From: Eumeta japonica | Taxonomy: Eukaryota; Arthropoda; Insecta; Lepidoptera; Psychidae | NCBI GenBank assembly: GCA_005406025.1 | Contig: BGZK01000852.1 | Span: forward strand, 124,001 to 188,000 | DNA: 64,000 bases | Direction: 5' to 3' | Shown here: piece after piece, positions 32,936 through 46,300 of the stretch | Layout of the letters: each line of letters opens with the position of its first letter | Numbering within the stretch: position 1 is the stretch's first letter | Program-made: the position numbers and the translations under genes | Notes under the pieces: generated by a model | The model's input: only the letters and a program-made list of their open reading frames with translations | What the model was told of the DNA's origin: nothing | Database searches by the model: none

Positions 32936-32983
32936 GTAGTACTTAATAATTGTAGTACTTAATAATTGTAGTACTTAATAATT
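32936..32983. repeat. Three-copy 16-bp tandem repeat
   Basis: The unit gtagtacttaataatt is repeated three times exactly, head to tail. Confidence 0.9.
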
Positions 32984-33114
32984 TTAATCCAAGCAAACAT
33001 TCAACAGATATTCAGTTGCATGTATCAGTGAGCATCACTTGGCTACGGATCACATATTTTATCATTCAAATGCATCGAGTCGCTGGGATATTTGCGCGAG
33101 CGCACATCCGTGTC

Positions 33115-33360
33115 GTCGCTTTTTTTACAGCGACACCGTCCGCGCCCCTCCGCCGCGCGCCGCCGGCCCCCGCGCGCGGCCGTCTGCCTGTGTCTGTGTT
33201 TTTCAGTGCGTGCCGAGTGAGCCCGCGCCCGAGCCGCCGCTGTTGGTGTTTACATCACGTGTGGCGTGTCGCCGCTCTCACGCCGGGATGTCGAACGCGA
33301 CTAACAGGCGCCCGACGCCGCCGACGAGCCGCTAGTACGGGCCCTAGGCGTGTTCTTAGG
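33115..33360 (+). promoter_or_regulatory. Strongly GC-rich CpG island: candidate promoter/5' exon
   Basis: About 75% G+C across more than 200 bp with dense CpG, against roughly 35% outside. It holds gtttttcagtgcg at about 33199-33211. The tcagt there is the insect initiator consensus, but the same site is also an excellent splice acceptor after a pyrimidine tract. Downstream, an in-frame stretch from 33207 (CVPSEPAPEPPLLVF to the TAG at 33333) contains an ATG at 33288 in good context (MSNATNRRPTPPTSR). Either a transcription start with a short upstream ORF or a terminal exon fits. The other overlapping frame (33016-33402) looks like low-complexity arginine artefact. There is no transposon signature. 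Confidence 0.35.
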
Positions 33361-36300
33361 GAAACGGACAACTATTACCCGTATTATTATCAAACTGTAT
33401 AAATTAAAATTAAATGTAGTTCGTTAACGTTAAAGTGTCACTTGAGAACAGCTGGATCGACTTTGCTATTTGTTTAATATTCGTAATAGTCTATATAAGG
33501 TTTTAAGGGAAAGACAACTTGGCAATTGGGAAAATTGTAAAAAACGGGAAAATCGAAAAGTGGTTTTTACTATGGAATTTTCGCATAAGCTCACAGGAAC
33601 AAATCCGGGTTCGACATTGAAAACGGGATGGGCATCGTAATTAAGAGCAAAATCGATCAATACAAAAGATAAAGAAATTCATTTCACGCCTGTACAAGAA
33701 GTTGGTTAATAAATAAATATTTCAATTTTTAAGTTTGAGTATTGTTATAATTTAGATAAGTATAAAAATGATGCTTATATAATCTAATTGTGAACCAAAC
33801 ATTTTTTTTACCATCCCTGATATTGAAAGGTAGTGAGTGTGCAAATGCGACTATTCTGAAAGTGAAGAAAAAAAGATTGGTATTATTTTATATAAATACA
33901 AATTAATGTTTTTTTGCCAAAGTACAAGAACCAATTTTGCCTAGGACATATTTACATGCTAGTCACGGTGATGGACAATGTTTAGTGAATAAGTTGTGAA
34001 CAACTTGTAACAAGATAATAGTTATAATTTCTTTCTAATTATAAATTTATATTCTCAGAAACTACTCAAGTTGCGGTTGATGTTTGCATGTACAATGAGC
34101 TTTCAAAAATATTTCAATCGCTAACCAGTCGAATGTGATAAATACATAAATTGGAAATAGATGACAACATCGTGTTACTTTGTGATGATAAACAATGTTG
34201 TTATCTATTGATATATGTCGCAAAAACTATATATATATATTGAAAAAGAGAAATTGAAATTCAGAAAATGAAACTCAAACTCAAAGAGACACGAAAAATC
34301 AGTAGGTATGTAGGTAGTTGAACGCACAGCTTGAATTAATTAATTGACATTGATCGGAATGGATTGCTTCAGATTGTTATCTGTAGTCTCTGTGTACCCT
34401 TTTGGGAAATAAGTGTGAGTTTATAGTGGTAATAAAAATAAACTAAAATGAGCAATGCCAAATTAATTAACTTGAAATCTAAGAAATACAGTAACAGTAA
34501 ACTTCATAGTAACTATAATTATATTATTTGTACTCATAAACCACAATTATATATGCATATTAAATTATCCATCGTCATTAAAGCTATCAGAAATAATTTT
34601 AATACCTTCAATTGCTGAACGAAGGCCTACGAATAGAAAATAGTGACTAGTATTAAGTTAAGTTTCGAATTGTTTAGGAAATTAGGTTCGTATTAACAAA
34701 ACACACTTAATTCCGTGAATTATCTTTAAAGCGGAAAGAGCAAGAGAGATGTACTGTTTCAGTATAGACAATAATATATGTCTCGCTCTTACGTTACTTT
34801 TTGGGAATACGCATGATCAGAGTGGAGGTTTGTTAATGCGGCCCTTGACTACGGAATGACGTTATATTTTTTTCAAAGCTTAATAAATTGCTTGAAATGT
34901 TCTTAGAAATAAAAGCCCATCCGAAGATCCACTGCTCAAACATCGTTCATTCGAATTCCTAAATTAATATTTAGGTCTTAGTACATTTCTGGTAGCTGGA
35001 AGCCTATCATGGGCTTCCAGAAATTATGTACCTCTGGAAATTCTTCCTACCATAAAATTCTTGTCGTGTATCCTATTTAAACGACATATGAAGGGAAGAC
35101 TCGAACCTTATTCTCAAAAGGGACATCGCTATGGTCATAATATGTATATCATATCCCTTTTTATAGAATCATTTTAAAAATTTCTACTGGTTTAATATAA
35201 ATAATTAAGAGAAACATAAAGTTCAGTGAGCGTATTTTGCTATATATTTTGTAAACAGGATAAGTACGAGCCTAGACGCATCTCGACTCAACAGCAGTGT
35301 TCCAAGTCAGCGAAACGGGTCCAGTAAAACGAGTTTGAAATGAAATATGCCGATAATCTGTCATAATCGCTTGCCTCTCTGTTCGTTGTTGAACTTTACC
35401 AATACGATTTCCATTATCGTGTACACAGAAACATGAACATCCTGCCACTGCTTGTACTTTATCGGATTCTTTTTTTCTGTCAGTAATTTCAATACACCCT
35501 TCTTTTCTCTTAATCAGTTTTCCTCTACAATAGCTGAATTACGCCAATATTTAATTAATTTACTCGCAAATACTTGGGATATCAGTCAAGTTCTTCGGGA
35601 GATATCATGAAGGAGATTCTAAAAAGTGTTTTTTCCTAGTGTTTTTGATAGATCGAATTACAAAATTAAATTCTTTTTTCGCCTGAAAAAGCTGCTACCA
35701 CCGTTGCAAATCTCGTGCAAATCGATTGAATTGATCAAAAGATAACGTTGTCCGAAATAAAAATAAAAAGTTTTTCAAACTACTTTAAATTTCTTGATAG
35801 ATCGATTTTAAAATCTAAATAGCTTTTAGCTCAAAAAGCTACATCGAATGCGTAAGCTTCATTCGAAACGGTTGCTTCATTCAAAAAGACTTCTTTGAGA
35901 AAACATTTACAAAATAATAATTAGACCATCTATTTTACACCGCTGACAATTCCGAAAGGGAACATTGATAATTATGAACTCAAGAAAGTGAACGATAAGT
36001 GTTTTTCTGCTTTCCAAACTCAAAAACATTATTGTTCAAAACAATGCAGGAAGTTTTGGGACTGACCTAAGATTTAAATCGTTGCCCAAATTGTTTAGTA
36101 CGGGTGGTGATCGGTTGTCAAGGACGTTGCTTCCTACCAAAACGTCACTAGGTATAGATCTTGATCACGAGCTTACTGAGCCATAAATTATAACTTATGT
36201 AAAATTAAGTAACTCTCTCAGAAAAACCTCCTAGGCCCTCAGAACGTCGACATCACATTTTCGGAAATCGGGGCGGAAACAAAAATTTCCCTAATTTAAG

Positions 36301-37769
36301 AAAAAATCGATTTCCTTAGGTTAAAAAAACACTCGGCCCTAAACGTCGCCACGGTCGCTGCAGCCTCCGACCCGCCCAGGGCTAGCGTCGACGGCTCGAA
36401 GTACAAATGATACAGCGGTTAAGTACGTACAAAGTTGTCCAAAGTGCTTCTTTAGACAAATTAATTTCCTTATAGGATTTAAAACTTCAATTTCATGGTT
36501 GTGAGTCGAAACCCTTACTTTTTGGTATCTTTGAAATTCAATTTGGAATTTCTTTTTCAGGTATGTGGGAGTTAATCAAAATTCCACATTAATTTGTGTA
36601 TGTGTGCGATACAGGCGGATTTCAAAAACATCTATTTTATTTTAGAGAAATCCCAATTATTAGAAGTAAATATTTTATTAAATTATTTCTGGATTTTTTT
36701 TAAATTGTTAAAGTAATTCATATTAAATACTTCGATGTCGAATTAATAAAACACAATCGAGTTGAGAACCCTATCTTTTTTCTAAAGTAGGTTAAGAATA
36801 GGAGATATTAATTGAACTGAAAGATTTTATAATGCCCATTGCCATAATATATTGTACATGTATATATTATTTTAATGTAAATAAGAATTTAAGATTTTTT
36901 TTTAATGAAATACATAATATAATAACATGTTAAGTACACGACAACTTATAAATAAATATTGCAATTTGCAATTTTTTAGTGTCTTTTTTTCATCAACATC
37001 TGTAAAGATAGATTTTTTTTCATCGGAATGTGTCAGAAGGTAATGGTGTCAATTCATGACCATAGATGAATTCACATAACGAGGTCGAATTGAACCATTC
37101 GTTCCGTTAGAGATAACGATTGTCAACAGCCTCCGACCCATAAAGGACTCATAAAGGAGCGGGAAAGGCTAGTCCCGTGCCTCTAATTATCAAATAATAT
37201 TGTGGCAGGGCGTATCGGGTCCGTGAGCATAAGTCATTGCTTAGAAAATATGGAGTGTCTTCGACATTTCTGTGAACGTTGGACGTGATAGTTTTCAAAT
37301 TTAGTATTTGGGTCAGTTATTTTATGTACATTTAAATATGTCATAATTGGCCGCTTTTTAAACATTATACGATGGTGTTTTTAAAGTTTTATTTAATTTC
37401 TTATTATAAGTTTACGTTCAAATTTTTATACTATTGTAAAAAGCAACTCAAAAATTCTGGAGATACCTACCGCGTGTAGAATAAAATTTACGAAAATATT
37501 CTTGAATATTTAAGAAAATCATACTTAAGAAAAATTGTTACAATTCCCAATTATTTCATTGTTTTTTAAAAATTAAATGTAGGATAAATTCAACTAAGTA
37601 ATATATATCAAATGCAAAGTATCAATTAAAGTACAAAATAATATGACGCGAGACCGCTTAGCATCTGCTCGGCTTTCTTTGTTCAACACTATATTCGTTT
37701 GAGACAATACACAAAAAAAAAAATAGCATGTATAAAGGAATCCACAAACAGTACACCATGTAAATACAA
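33361..37769. other. Long gene-free stretch
   Basis: AT-rich with scattered features only. There is a perfect 9-bp stem ctggaagcc/ggcttccag at 34995-35020. A CpG-rich patch at 36330-36410 has acceptor-like tttccttag before it. An excellent acceptor ggaatttctttttcag ends near 36560 but is followed by only a short open frame. There is no donor to match, so no exon is called. Confidence 0.4.
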
Positions 37770-37862
37770 ACACAGACGGGCGTTCGCGCGGCCGCGGCGG
37801 CGGACGGTCTAGACGGAGGGCCGCGCCGCGCGTCTGCTGGCCGATGTGGATGAAGTTATGTC
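37770..37862. other. Short GC-rich patch
   Basis: About 90 bp at roughly 70% G+C with cgcggccgcggcggcgg near 37787. No coding or repeat evidence. It is similar in character to the islands at 33115 and 39050. Confidence 0.35.
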
Positions 37863-38240
37863 GATAAAAGTGAAGTCGACATAAGACTTCGGATCCTATT
37901 ACGATAGGAGCATTCGTAAATACACGTTCAATGCTATAAGTAAACGAATCGGAATATGTTGAATTTGACTTACGAATGAATTAGAATTGAATTATCATTT
38001 GACCAGAACGAAAGTACAATTGTTATGAATCTACATTATTTATTAAATTAGTTATATGTAAAGGGAAGTATAAACAAGATCTGAAAATGCAATGAAGTGT
38101 TGCATTTTCATTTCACGCAATCTTAAACGCGCCACGATCCTGTGATTTTATTTAATCAACTTGAACTCTGTTCCGAAGTGTCACTGAGATCCTCGTTCTT
38201 TAGTAATAGCAATTGTGTAACAGGCTTACTTTATTTTTGT

Positions 38241-38761
38241 ATTTTGACGTGACAACGTCTTATAAATTGGTTTGCCGGGTGACACTTCAAGAAACTGCGT
38301 TACGCTCCGCTCACGTTATGCGCTCACAATGAGAGCGAGTGAGAGGCACGCGTCCCTTTCCACTCGGGCATGGTTAGCCCGCCTAAGAGCGAGAGAGACA
38401 GACATAAAAAGTGAAAGGCACGCGTCCCTTCCACTCAGATAGGAACAAGTTAAGTTGTAGTAAACGCTGTTTCATTGTACGCAAATGTATTGCAAGTTAT
38501 TGTATGTATATTTGTATATAAATACGTATGTATGTGTAAAGGTAAAAATAAAATTTTGTTAATATGAAATTCAGTGCGAGATTCTTTGTATAAATTAATG
38601 TTTTAAATATAATTCTTTGTATAAATAAATGTTTTAAATTGTTACTATTATTTCATCCTTCTTCCTACTATACGAATGAATATTCACATTAAAATGATTT
38701 TACCACTCAAAGTCGTTGTCACGTAAAACTTTCGCCCGTATACCGACTTTACAGGCAACCA
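38241..38761 (+). repeat. Dispersed element, copy B (inverted relative to 10316-10760)
   Basis: Matches the reverse complement of 10316-10760 over nearly its full length, from attttgacgtgacaacg to actttacaggcaacc. Copy B is about 75 bp longer, mainly in the CpG-rich part at 38290-38450, which contains a repeated block (gaaaggcacgcgtccctt / gagaggcacgcgtccctt). There is no transposase. It is a non-autonomous element of unknown superfamily. Confidence 0.85.
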
Positions 38762-38999
38762 ATTTTTTAAATGTTTTAACTTTTATATAAATATCTATTA
38801 CATCTATAAACAGATCCCGCAGAGTGTTTCACTAATACTAATACTTAATGCAATAAAAAATTAGGATTTTTTTTTAATAACTACTTATAACGTTTTCATA
38901 ATAAGTCTTTATCAGCCCGTAAGCTCAAAACGGATAACATAAGAAATAGATCGGTATCCGTTTAAATGAAACGCATTTGTCAAAAAAATATTCCAACGA

Positions 39000-39260
39000 G
39001 GACGTCTCGCAAACGCCGCTGCATGTACGCTAATAACTCGAATACCCACAAAAGCATAGAAAGGCTCCGCGGGCCCGCGGCGAGCGCCCGTCTGGGACGC
39101 GCCGCCGTGAAGGTCGGGCGGCGGACGACACTTTGATCTCTAACCACCTGTTGGTACGCGCCACTGCACTACGCGCGCTGCAATCGTGTGCAGCCTTCGA
39201 CTGCGTTTTTGTTGCATTCTGATCTTCCGAAAAGTGGAACAGTATAATTTGCTATTATAA
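39000..39260. other. GC-rich island with adjacent perfect hairpin
   Basis: 39058-39190 is about 70% G+C with dense CpG and no repeat signature. Downstream, tgactgtc (39321-39328) and gacagtca (39332-39339) form a perfect 8-bp stem with a 3-nt loop, just after an ATG at 39313. The frame from that ATG (MPPDCRGQSNSFVNYLSDNG) runs to 39495 with no known domain and no splice donor. Candidate promoter region. Confidence 0.3.
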
Positions 39261-39499
39261 TACGTGTTGTTTGGTTATGCAATCATTAACTAATATTAGT
39301 TTGTGTTTTGTGATGCCACCTGACTGTCGAGGACAGTCAAACAGTTTCGTTAATTATCTGTCTGATAATGGAATAAGATCTCTATTAATAAGTTATATTA
39401 AATTAAGAAACTATTTAACACCCATAAGATTTAGGCGTATGTTTGTAACAGGTCATTTCTTTAAAACTTGTTTCGCCTCTAGATCTGATATTTGAGACA

Positions 39500-40260
39500 T
39501 TTGTAGGCGTCGAAAATCCGCGATCGTTATAAATATTTAAATCGAATGTTTTCGAAGATTTACAAAAGTGCCCGATTGCAACATCAAACGAAATAATAGG
39601 ATTGGTCTTGATTATCTTTAAGCCAAAGGCTACGTATGGCATATATTTTGTTTTTTAATATAATATTGGTGTGGTGTGTTGTAAAGTTTGGACCAAAAAT
39701 AAAAATTGTTGGATTCCATTATGATAGTTAACAAAATAAAAAGCTTTAATATATCATTCCAAAAAATATCACATTATTGTACATGACTTAGTACCAAAAT
39801 AGAGGTAGAAAATATATAATAATACTTTTTTAGATATTAATTATAATCGTCGCCATTTTAGATTTCGCTTTTTTTTTTTAAGGATATACACAGATATACA
39901 ACCGATATGCAAAGGCAGCTTCTTAATATTAATATATGTAAATAAGCCACGTTCGAAAGTGTATTTTTTTCGAATCGACAAATCTAAGGGGCGCAAACAG
40001 GTTTACAATTTAACAGTTTATTGGCGTGTACGCTCGCCCCGGCGAGATGTCGTTGACGTCCTTTTAGTTTCATTTATGCCGTCTGTTGTATGGAACGAGA
40101 GTACTTAGCCTATGTTCTACTTTTTATAGGAAAATAAACCATATAACATATCTATATATAGATAGAGATATAGGGCAAATATATATACATGTATATTTGC
40201 CTTTGCTTCCGAGTTAGTAGATTATTTTGGGGCACAAAAATGAAACGATGATACCAAAAT
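39500..40260. other. Unassigned AT-rich sequence
   Basis: Contains a perfect 10-bp inverted pair ggcaaatata/tatatttgcc at 40174-40201. No gene or repeat family supported. Confidence 0.4.
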
Positions 40261-40280
40261 ACCTACCATATGGTATATAC

Positions 40281-40303
40281 CTATATATATATATATATAT
40301 ACA
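40281..40303. repeat. (TA)n microsatellite
   Basis: Uninterrupted alternating T/A dinucleotides. Confidence 0.9.
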
Positions 40304-40339
40304 TATCTTTGGACACAGATACGTTACCAGAACATTATA

Positions 40340-40480
40340 AGAGCTAAAATGTGTCTGTTAGGTTTTCACGTCTAAACAGCTATAGCGACTGTAATGAAAT
40401 TCGGCACAGATATAATTTGACATCAAGAATGGACATAAGCTACTTTTTGTTTGTTTGTCTGTCTGTTCGGTTGTATGTAC
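40340..40480 (+). repeat. Dispersed repeat with tctgtctgtc module
   Basis: The order ttttcacgtctaaacagcta, then aatgaaattcggcacagata, gacataagctacttttt and tgtctgtctgttcgg is a familiar lepidopteran interspersed module. Only one copy lies in the window, so the call is from memory. The frame 40351-40632 starts within it. Confidence 0.5.
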
Positions 40481-40639
40481 TCAGATCTACAATAGTAAAA
40501 CTGGTTTTAACGATCTTTTCTCTTTCTGTAATTTATTTATATATCTACTTAATACTCGACAATGATTTAATGGATTTTGGTGAAATTAAAAAGGAAACTG
40601 ATAGAACCCATAGTCACGAGAAATATATGTGATCATTTA

Positions 40640-43330
40640 TTTTTATATATCTTTATGACTCCTTATAACTAAGTAATTATTTCTTTTATTTTGTCAGACA
40701 TATTAATTGTTTGTTTTGTTTAGAGGAGCGGTGTTAGAGTCAAAAATTTGAACTGGCAGGGTAGAGAGGAGAGGAAGATATGGTTTGAGAAAGTGAGGCA
40801 GATCAAAAGCGAAAGCAAGAGAGGCGTGTCAGCAATCCGATTACACCTACATGATTAACAATAATGGTTAAGCAATAAGAAACGCATAATAAATTCATAC
40901 GAACGATACGGTTTTTACACCACGTCTTTAGTCAGTATTGTAATACTATTACTATAAATGTGACACTTTGTGATGATGTTTGGATATTTGCAGCTCATTT
41001 ACGCATATATGGCTGAAAGGATTGGAATGAGATTTAACAAATAGATAGAATATTCTGATTGTACGCATGATTTTTTATAGTTTCCATTAATGCGTACCTA
41101 TCCTTGCAATAATTTACAATGATACGAAAACGAAATCGGAATTGAGAGCAATAGTACGTTTGAAAAAGAGAGGGTCGCTGAATTAGAATAGAAAAGAAGA
41201 CCAGATGGGAACTAACTGCGAAAGCGGAACTTACGTCGGAAAAGGATCGGATGCCGAACAATGACGGAAAGATTACTCGATACAGAAAATGAGAATGGAT
41301 TATTAAATTTCTGAGTTGACATTTTATAGTTGCATTGGCTATAAAGCTGTGGCTATAATGAAACGAGTTAATAATAATTCAATTCCAGACCGTTTTCTAT
41401 CTATTTGATGAAAAGAAAATACTAAGCCCGCTTTCAGAAATTGAAATCAAATAAAATTTAAAATTTCTGTTTAAATTCACTTTGGACGTTTTACGTTGTT
41501 ATAATTGTCGTAGCGAGTTGGAGAATGCAAATTGAGTTTTTATAAGGGATATCTAAAACAATTCAACTGTTATAGTAAATCATATCTTAGAAAATTGATA
41601 TGAATTGCTGACTAAGTGCACGTTAAGTACTCATAAGAAATGGTTCTGTAGTTATTCATTTTTTGATGGATAAGGAACAGTTACAGCCGGCACGTCCTTA
41701 CTGTGCCGCAAACAAAAACTCATACAAATGTACCTAGTTGTCTCAATGTATCTAGATATATGTAATAATAATACAACATATTAACATATTAATTTACTTT
41801 CAAGAGATATAGAGTGTTTGTTATTATTTTTAATACTTATTTTAGAGTTTATATTCAGGCTTCATAACATGATAATGGAAAATTAAAAGGAATAATACAT
41901 TTAAAAAAAAATAAGAAATATAATCTTATCCTAGCACGTAGCTGATTATTATATTTGCGTAAAATAATAGGATTTAAACGACAACTAAAATTAAATCACA
42001 ATTTTTAGCTACGACATTACAGGATATAAACGTGTATAATGATGGGAGTAAACTTTCTTTTCGAAAAGCAGTTGACAGACCACAGACCGTACTGAGTACG
42101 GCAAAATAATGCTTGACAGATAATAAACAATCTGTGTTATGGGGAATTTTTGAAGTGGTATCAGGAACTTATATTTTATTAGTCTTCTACAGAGATGGTA
42201 AGTAACCAACGCCATTCATTTTGATTATAGCAATATAAAAATACAAAATTATTTTTAATTTAACGAAGACTTCATTTGCGAATATTTTAGTGGGATGAAA
42301 AGTGTAGATATTATTTTGGTAAAGGAATATTCCCGAAGAGTACCTAGAGAGATATTTGTAAAGCATTGATCGGTAATGGGGCCGGAACCTGGATTATTAG
42401 GATCGGGAGCGATATTGGATTCCAGAATCGAAACAAGGACTGCGATCGGTATGCGAGAGACGATGATGTAGAAAATATGTCGTTGCAGTCATTAATTTGT
42501 TACTATGTGAATTCGAAGTCAGATGAGAATGCGTTCATTTCGTACGTGCAGCGGTGAAACATTACGCTTACTGCTTTTTATAGAAGTGACCTTTGGCTGG
42601 GGTGCGGGCGCAGGTGCGGGTTAGAGGGGCGGTCAGACAGGAAGCGGGCCAGACGGCGCCGCCGCAACGCGCGGTAGATGTAACTGCAATCCGCATAATG
42701 CACTAGAACAAATTAAAATGCTATTAACACATGCGCAAGAGGACTGTCCGAATGAGTCACTGTAATTTTGAGTTGGATCACAATATTGTGGTTATTATTT
42801 TCTCGTTATCTGCGTAAATGTACCTACTGTGATACTAATAAAGAGAACTTCTGCACGCAGGGTATATAGCAAATCGAAATTTGTAATTGCAGTGGATTTA
42901 AATTAAACTGGTTTCATAAAGGTTTTAATTTAAAAAAAAATCTAAATTAATATCGGTACCTACAGTCGGTGGAATCTGTTGGTTCATTACTTCATAAATT
43001 AATTGACATAAAACATATTTTCAAAATTTTTAAGACTTCTAATAATTCATAGATTCCATTGATGTCAAATCTTCGGAAAAACGAAATTTAGTCTAATCCT
43101 TTCGAATGTTGCAAGCCCGATTGAGATCAATCCCATTCGTTTACAAGATGTTTATCGTTTACATATACACAAACACAGCTTACACAAATACACAAGTAAA
43201 TACATACAAAAAACGTCTCTCTAAAAACATCAAAAGAGCTTCCTCAAAGAAAACCTCAAAAAGTCGAAATATCATTAAATACGACGGTCACTCAAAAATT
43301 ATTAAGATACAGGAAAACTATATAATACAC
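40640..43330. other. Long stretch without firm genes; GC-rich patch at 42590-42680
   Basis: Mostly AT-rich. The patch near 42597-42680 is about 70% G+C with no coding evidence. Near 42108-42199 a 78-nt open stretch (QSVLWGIFEVVSGTYILLVF) ends at GATG|GTAAGT with acceptor-like cttgacag before it, but an in-frame stop lies just upstream and support is weak. A 62-codon frame at 42366-42557 has protein-like composition without start, splice or family support. Confidence 0.35.
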
Positions 43331-43337
43331 ACATCAG

Positions 43338-46300
43338 TTTTTTTTATAGTACTCCCCGTGTGAAAGGGGTGGGGACGGAGGAGAAAAACCCATTATGGGC
43401 CGTCCGTGCGCCCGGGCACACGGGTGTGTCCGACTCCACGAATTAAAAACCTCCTCAACAACTTGGATCTGCGATGGCGAAAGCAAAACGCTATGACGCC
43501 TTCGTCTTAAACGCCGCCTTTCGGCATGGAGATGCCGTCGGCGCGTGACTGCTCTATAGGTGCCTTTCGAGCGGGACCTCGGCATACGAGGTCACGTGAA
43601 GTCTACAGTACGGATTGGAAACTTCGGAAGGGACTCCGGGAGGCGCGAGAAGCGCACCGGATTGATGACCTTTAAAGGTCGTAATGAATGGAGTAACCCC
43701 TACTCCTAGTCAATAGCCATCTTATTAACTTCTGTAAGTTTTTCCACCTCGACGGTGAGATCGTCGGATTGATCTAACAGGACATTCTGTGGTCTTCTAC
43801 AAAAATGATATTGAGGAGGCTCGTAAGATATGGCCGATATTAATAATGGGTTTGAATGGCTATTCGCTATGTCGTAGAAACGCTTTGATGCGTCCTTCAT
43901 AATTTTAGAAATGGTCGTGAGCTCTAGGTCCCGATGTAGTACAGAGTTCCTGACATACCATGGTGCGTCAGCCGCGCTCCTACAGAATCTATTCTACACT
44001 ATTTGCAGATCATAAAGTGTTTTAGGATGTGCATGAGCAAAAATTGGACACGGGTAGGTCATGATATGCCTGATACACATCGTGTATATTGTACGCTTGT
44101 TGCTTAACGACATTTTACTTTTTCTACCTATCATACTATATAAGCGTGATAAGTAAAATAATGCTAATTTCTTAACAAGAGCGATATGGTCTTTAAAGTG
44201 AAGGTGCCTATCGATCGTGATTCCTAAATATTTATTATGGTACTGCCACGGAATTGGTTGATTAAGAATACGTAAATGTGGAGTATTTACTGGTACACTG
44301 TGATAGTCGATTTTCGAGAGCTATAATCGAAGTAAATAGATGCTAATTTTTCCGGATTGACTTCTATTCTCCAGAGTCGGAGCCATTCAGTCAGCTCATC
44401 AATGGCCCTCTGTAAACGAGGTAAAATGTTTCGGAGGCAATTTGATCTAAGAAACAGTGAAGTGTCGTCCGCGAATAATGCGTGTTGGAATCTGTTTTCG
44501 GCTGTGGGATATCATTTACGTACGCGGAGTACCTGCAGAGGGGAGAACGTGGAGCCTTGAGGTACTCTAGCTTGGTCTAATTGACGAGTGCGTATTGTTA
44601 AGTCGGAAGGTGAAGTGGCGATTACTAATACACTGGTGGATAATAATTACTAGACGATCTGAAAGCTCTAGTTGATAGAGCTTATGTATAAGGCCTGCGT
44701 GCCATACCCTATCAAAGGCCTTGGCTACGTCACAGAAGACAGCCACTGTCTTTCTTTTGACTTTAAAACCTTCCGAAATGTATTCTACAAGACGGAAGGC
44801 TTGCTGCGGGTAAGAATTATTAGGTCTGAATCCTAATTGTTTATTAATTATAAGGCCTTTACCTATGAGATGTTCGCTTAAGCGAGTTTTGAGCATTTTT
44901 TCAAATAATTTTCCTAGTATGCTCAAAAGACTGATAGGCCTATAACTAGCGGGGAGGTCACGTGGTTTCCCCGGTTTAGGAATTCCAAAAACTACAGCTT
45001 CTTTTCAAGCTGCGGGAAAATAACAATTTTTGATGCACGCATTAAAAATTGCGACCAAGAGAGCAACGAGGAGTGCAGAAAAACACTTGAGTGCTTTACT
45101 GCTGATGGAATCCACTCCTGGAGCCTTTCTGATTTTAAGGGCTTTAATATGTTTGCTAACCTCAACTTGAGTGAAAGGATCCAGATCGTCTTTGGGTGGA
45201 AGAGAGATTCTGCGACGAACCTCCTCTTCCACTCTCCTAACATGTTCAACGTCAAATGCGGGGTTTTCTAGACATTGTTTTTCAATGCTGTCTGCTAAAT
45301 ACTCAGCGTTTTCCCGGTCATTCAACGCTATAGAATTATCAAGTTTCCTAAGAGCAGGAGTGGGGACAGCTTTTTCCGTTTTAAGGGCTTTTGCTAATCC
45401 CCAAAATGCTTTATGACTAGGTTTAATTTCTACCATTAGGTCGCTCCAATTATCGTTTCTGACCTCCTGCATGCGGTCCCTTACTTTACGTTGGAGGGTA
45501 CGCGCGTAAGACCTATTCTTACATGTGGGGTATTTGTTCGCTCGGCGCAAAGTAGCGTTTTTTGCCCTTATCAGTTCTCTGGTACCTCTTGGTAATTCCT
45601 TGCAATCTGAATTCACTGGAACTGTCCGAGAGCTGTCATCGACCACTATCCTAATGTGGTTGGCAAGGGCACCTATAGCCAATATCGTCTGTCGGAACGA
45701 TGTCATTTGGAATATTATTTAAAATTGGGGTGTCGATTTCCTCAAGCACGGTCGACACCTTCTGCCAATTAGTTTCAGTTTTAACAGCTGGAGGACAGTC
45801 CCCGGTAAGAGAGCCTAACCTCATGAGTACGGGTTGGTGATCCGAATTGAAACACTGGAAGCGCTCAATGAAGCTCAATTTCAGAGCTACCCCTTTCTCA
45901 GGGCGATATCCAAAATAGTAGGCCTACGATTAACATCATTAGGGTAGTGAGTCGGATTGAGTGGAGTAATAATATTGAAATGCAGATCCTCTGTGAGGGT
46001 CACCATTTTTCTACCGTTGCTGTTATAATAATTGCATTTCCAGTTAGTATTTTTACTATGTATTTAAGTCGCCAAAGAGAATGATGGCATCCCTTAGGGC
46101 GAAGAGTGTTTCTAAATCGTTCCGGAGCAATTTTTCTTGAGAGGTAAGTATACCAATACTAATATCAGAAGACCATGTCCCGTCATACTAAGTCTACATG
46201 CGGTAGCTTCTATATTGACTAGTGGTGGAATGTCATTCGGACAGCAGTATAATGATCGATTATGATATAACGTGGTTCCACCTTTTGGAGAGCCTATTTC

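Noticed and set aside
33016..33402. 128-codon arginine-rich frame
   Set aside because: Low-complexity product of a GC-rich island. The alternative frame from 33207 fits better with splice or start signals.
36540..36650. Exon after the excellent acceptor near 36560
   Set aside because: The open frame is short, ends in TAG, lacks a donor, and shows no coding-like composition.
42000..42200. RNase H-like piece (VYNDGSK) and exon with donor at 42200
   Set aside because: The piece is isolated, with no neighbouring LINE domains, and an in-frame stop separates it from the donor-proximal part.
45005..45706. 233-codon open frame as a host gene
   Set aside because: It is the linker and early RT region of the Jockey LINE.
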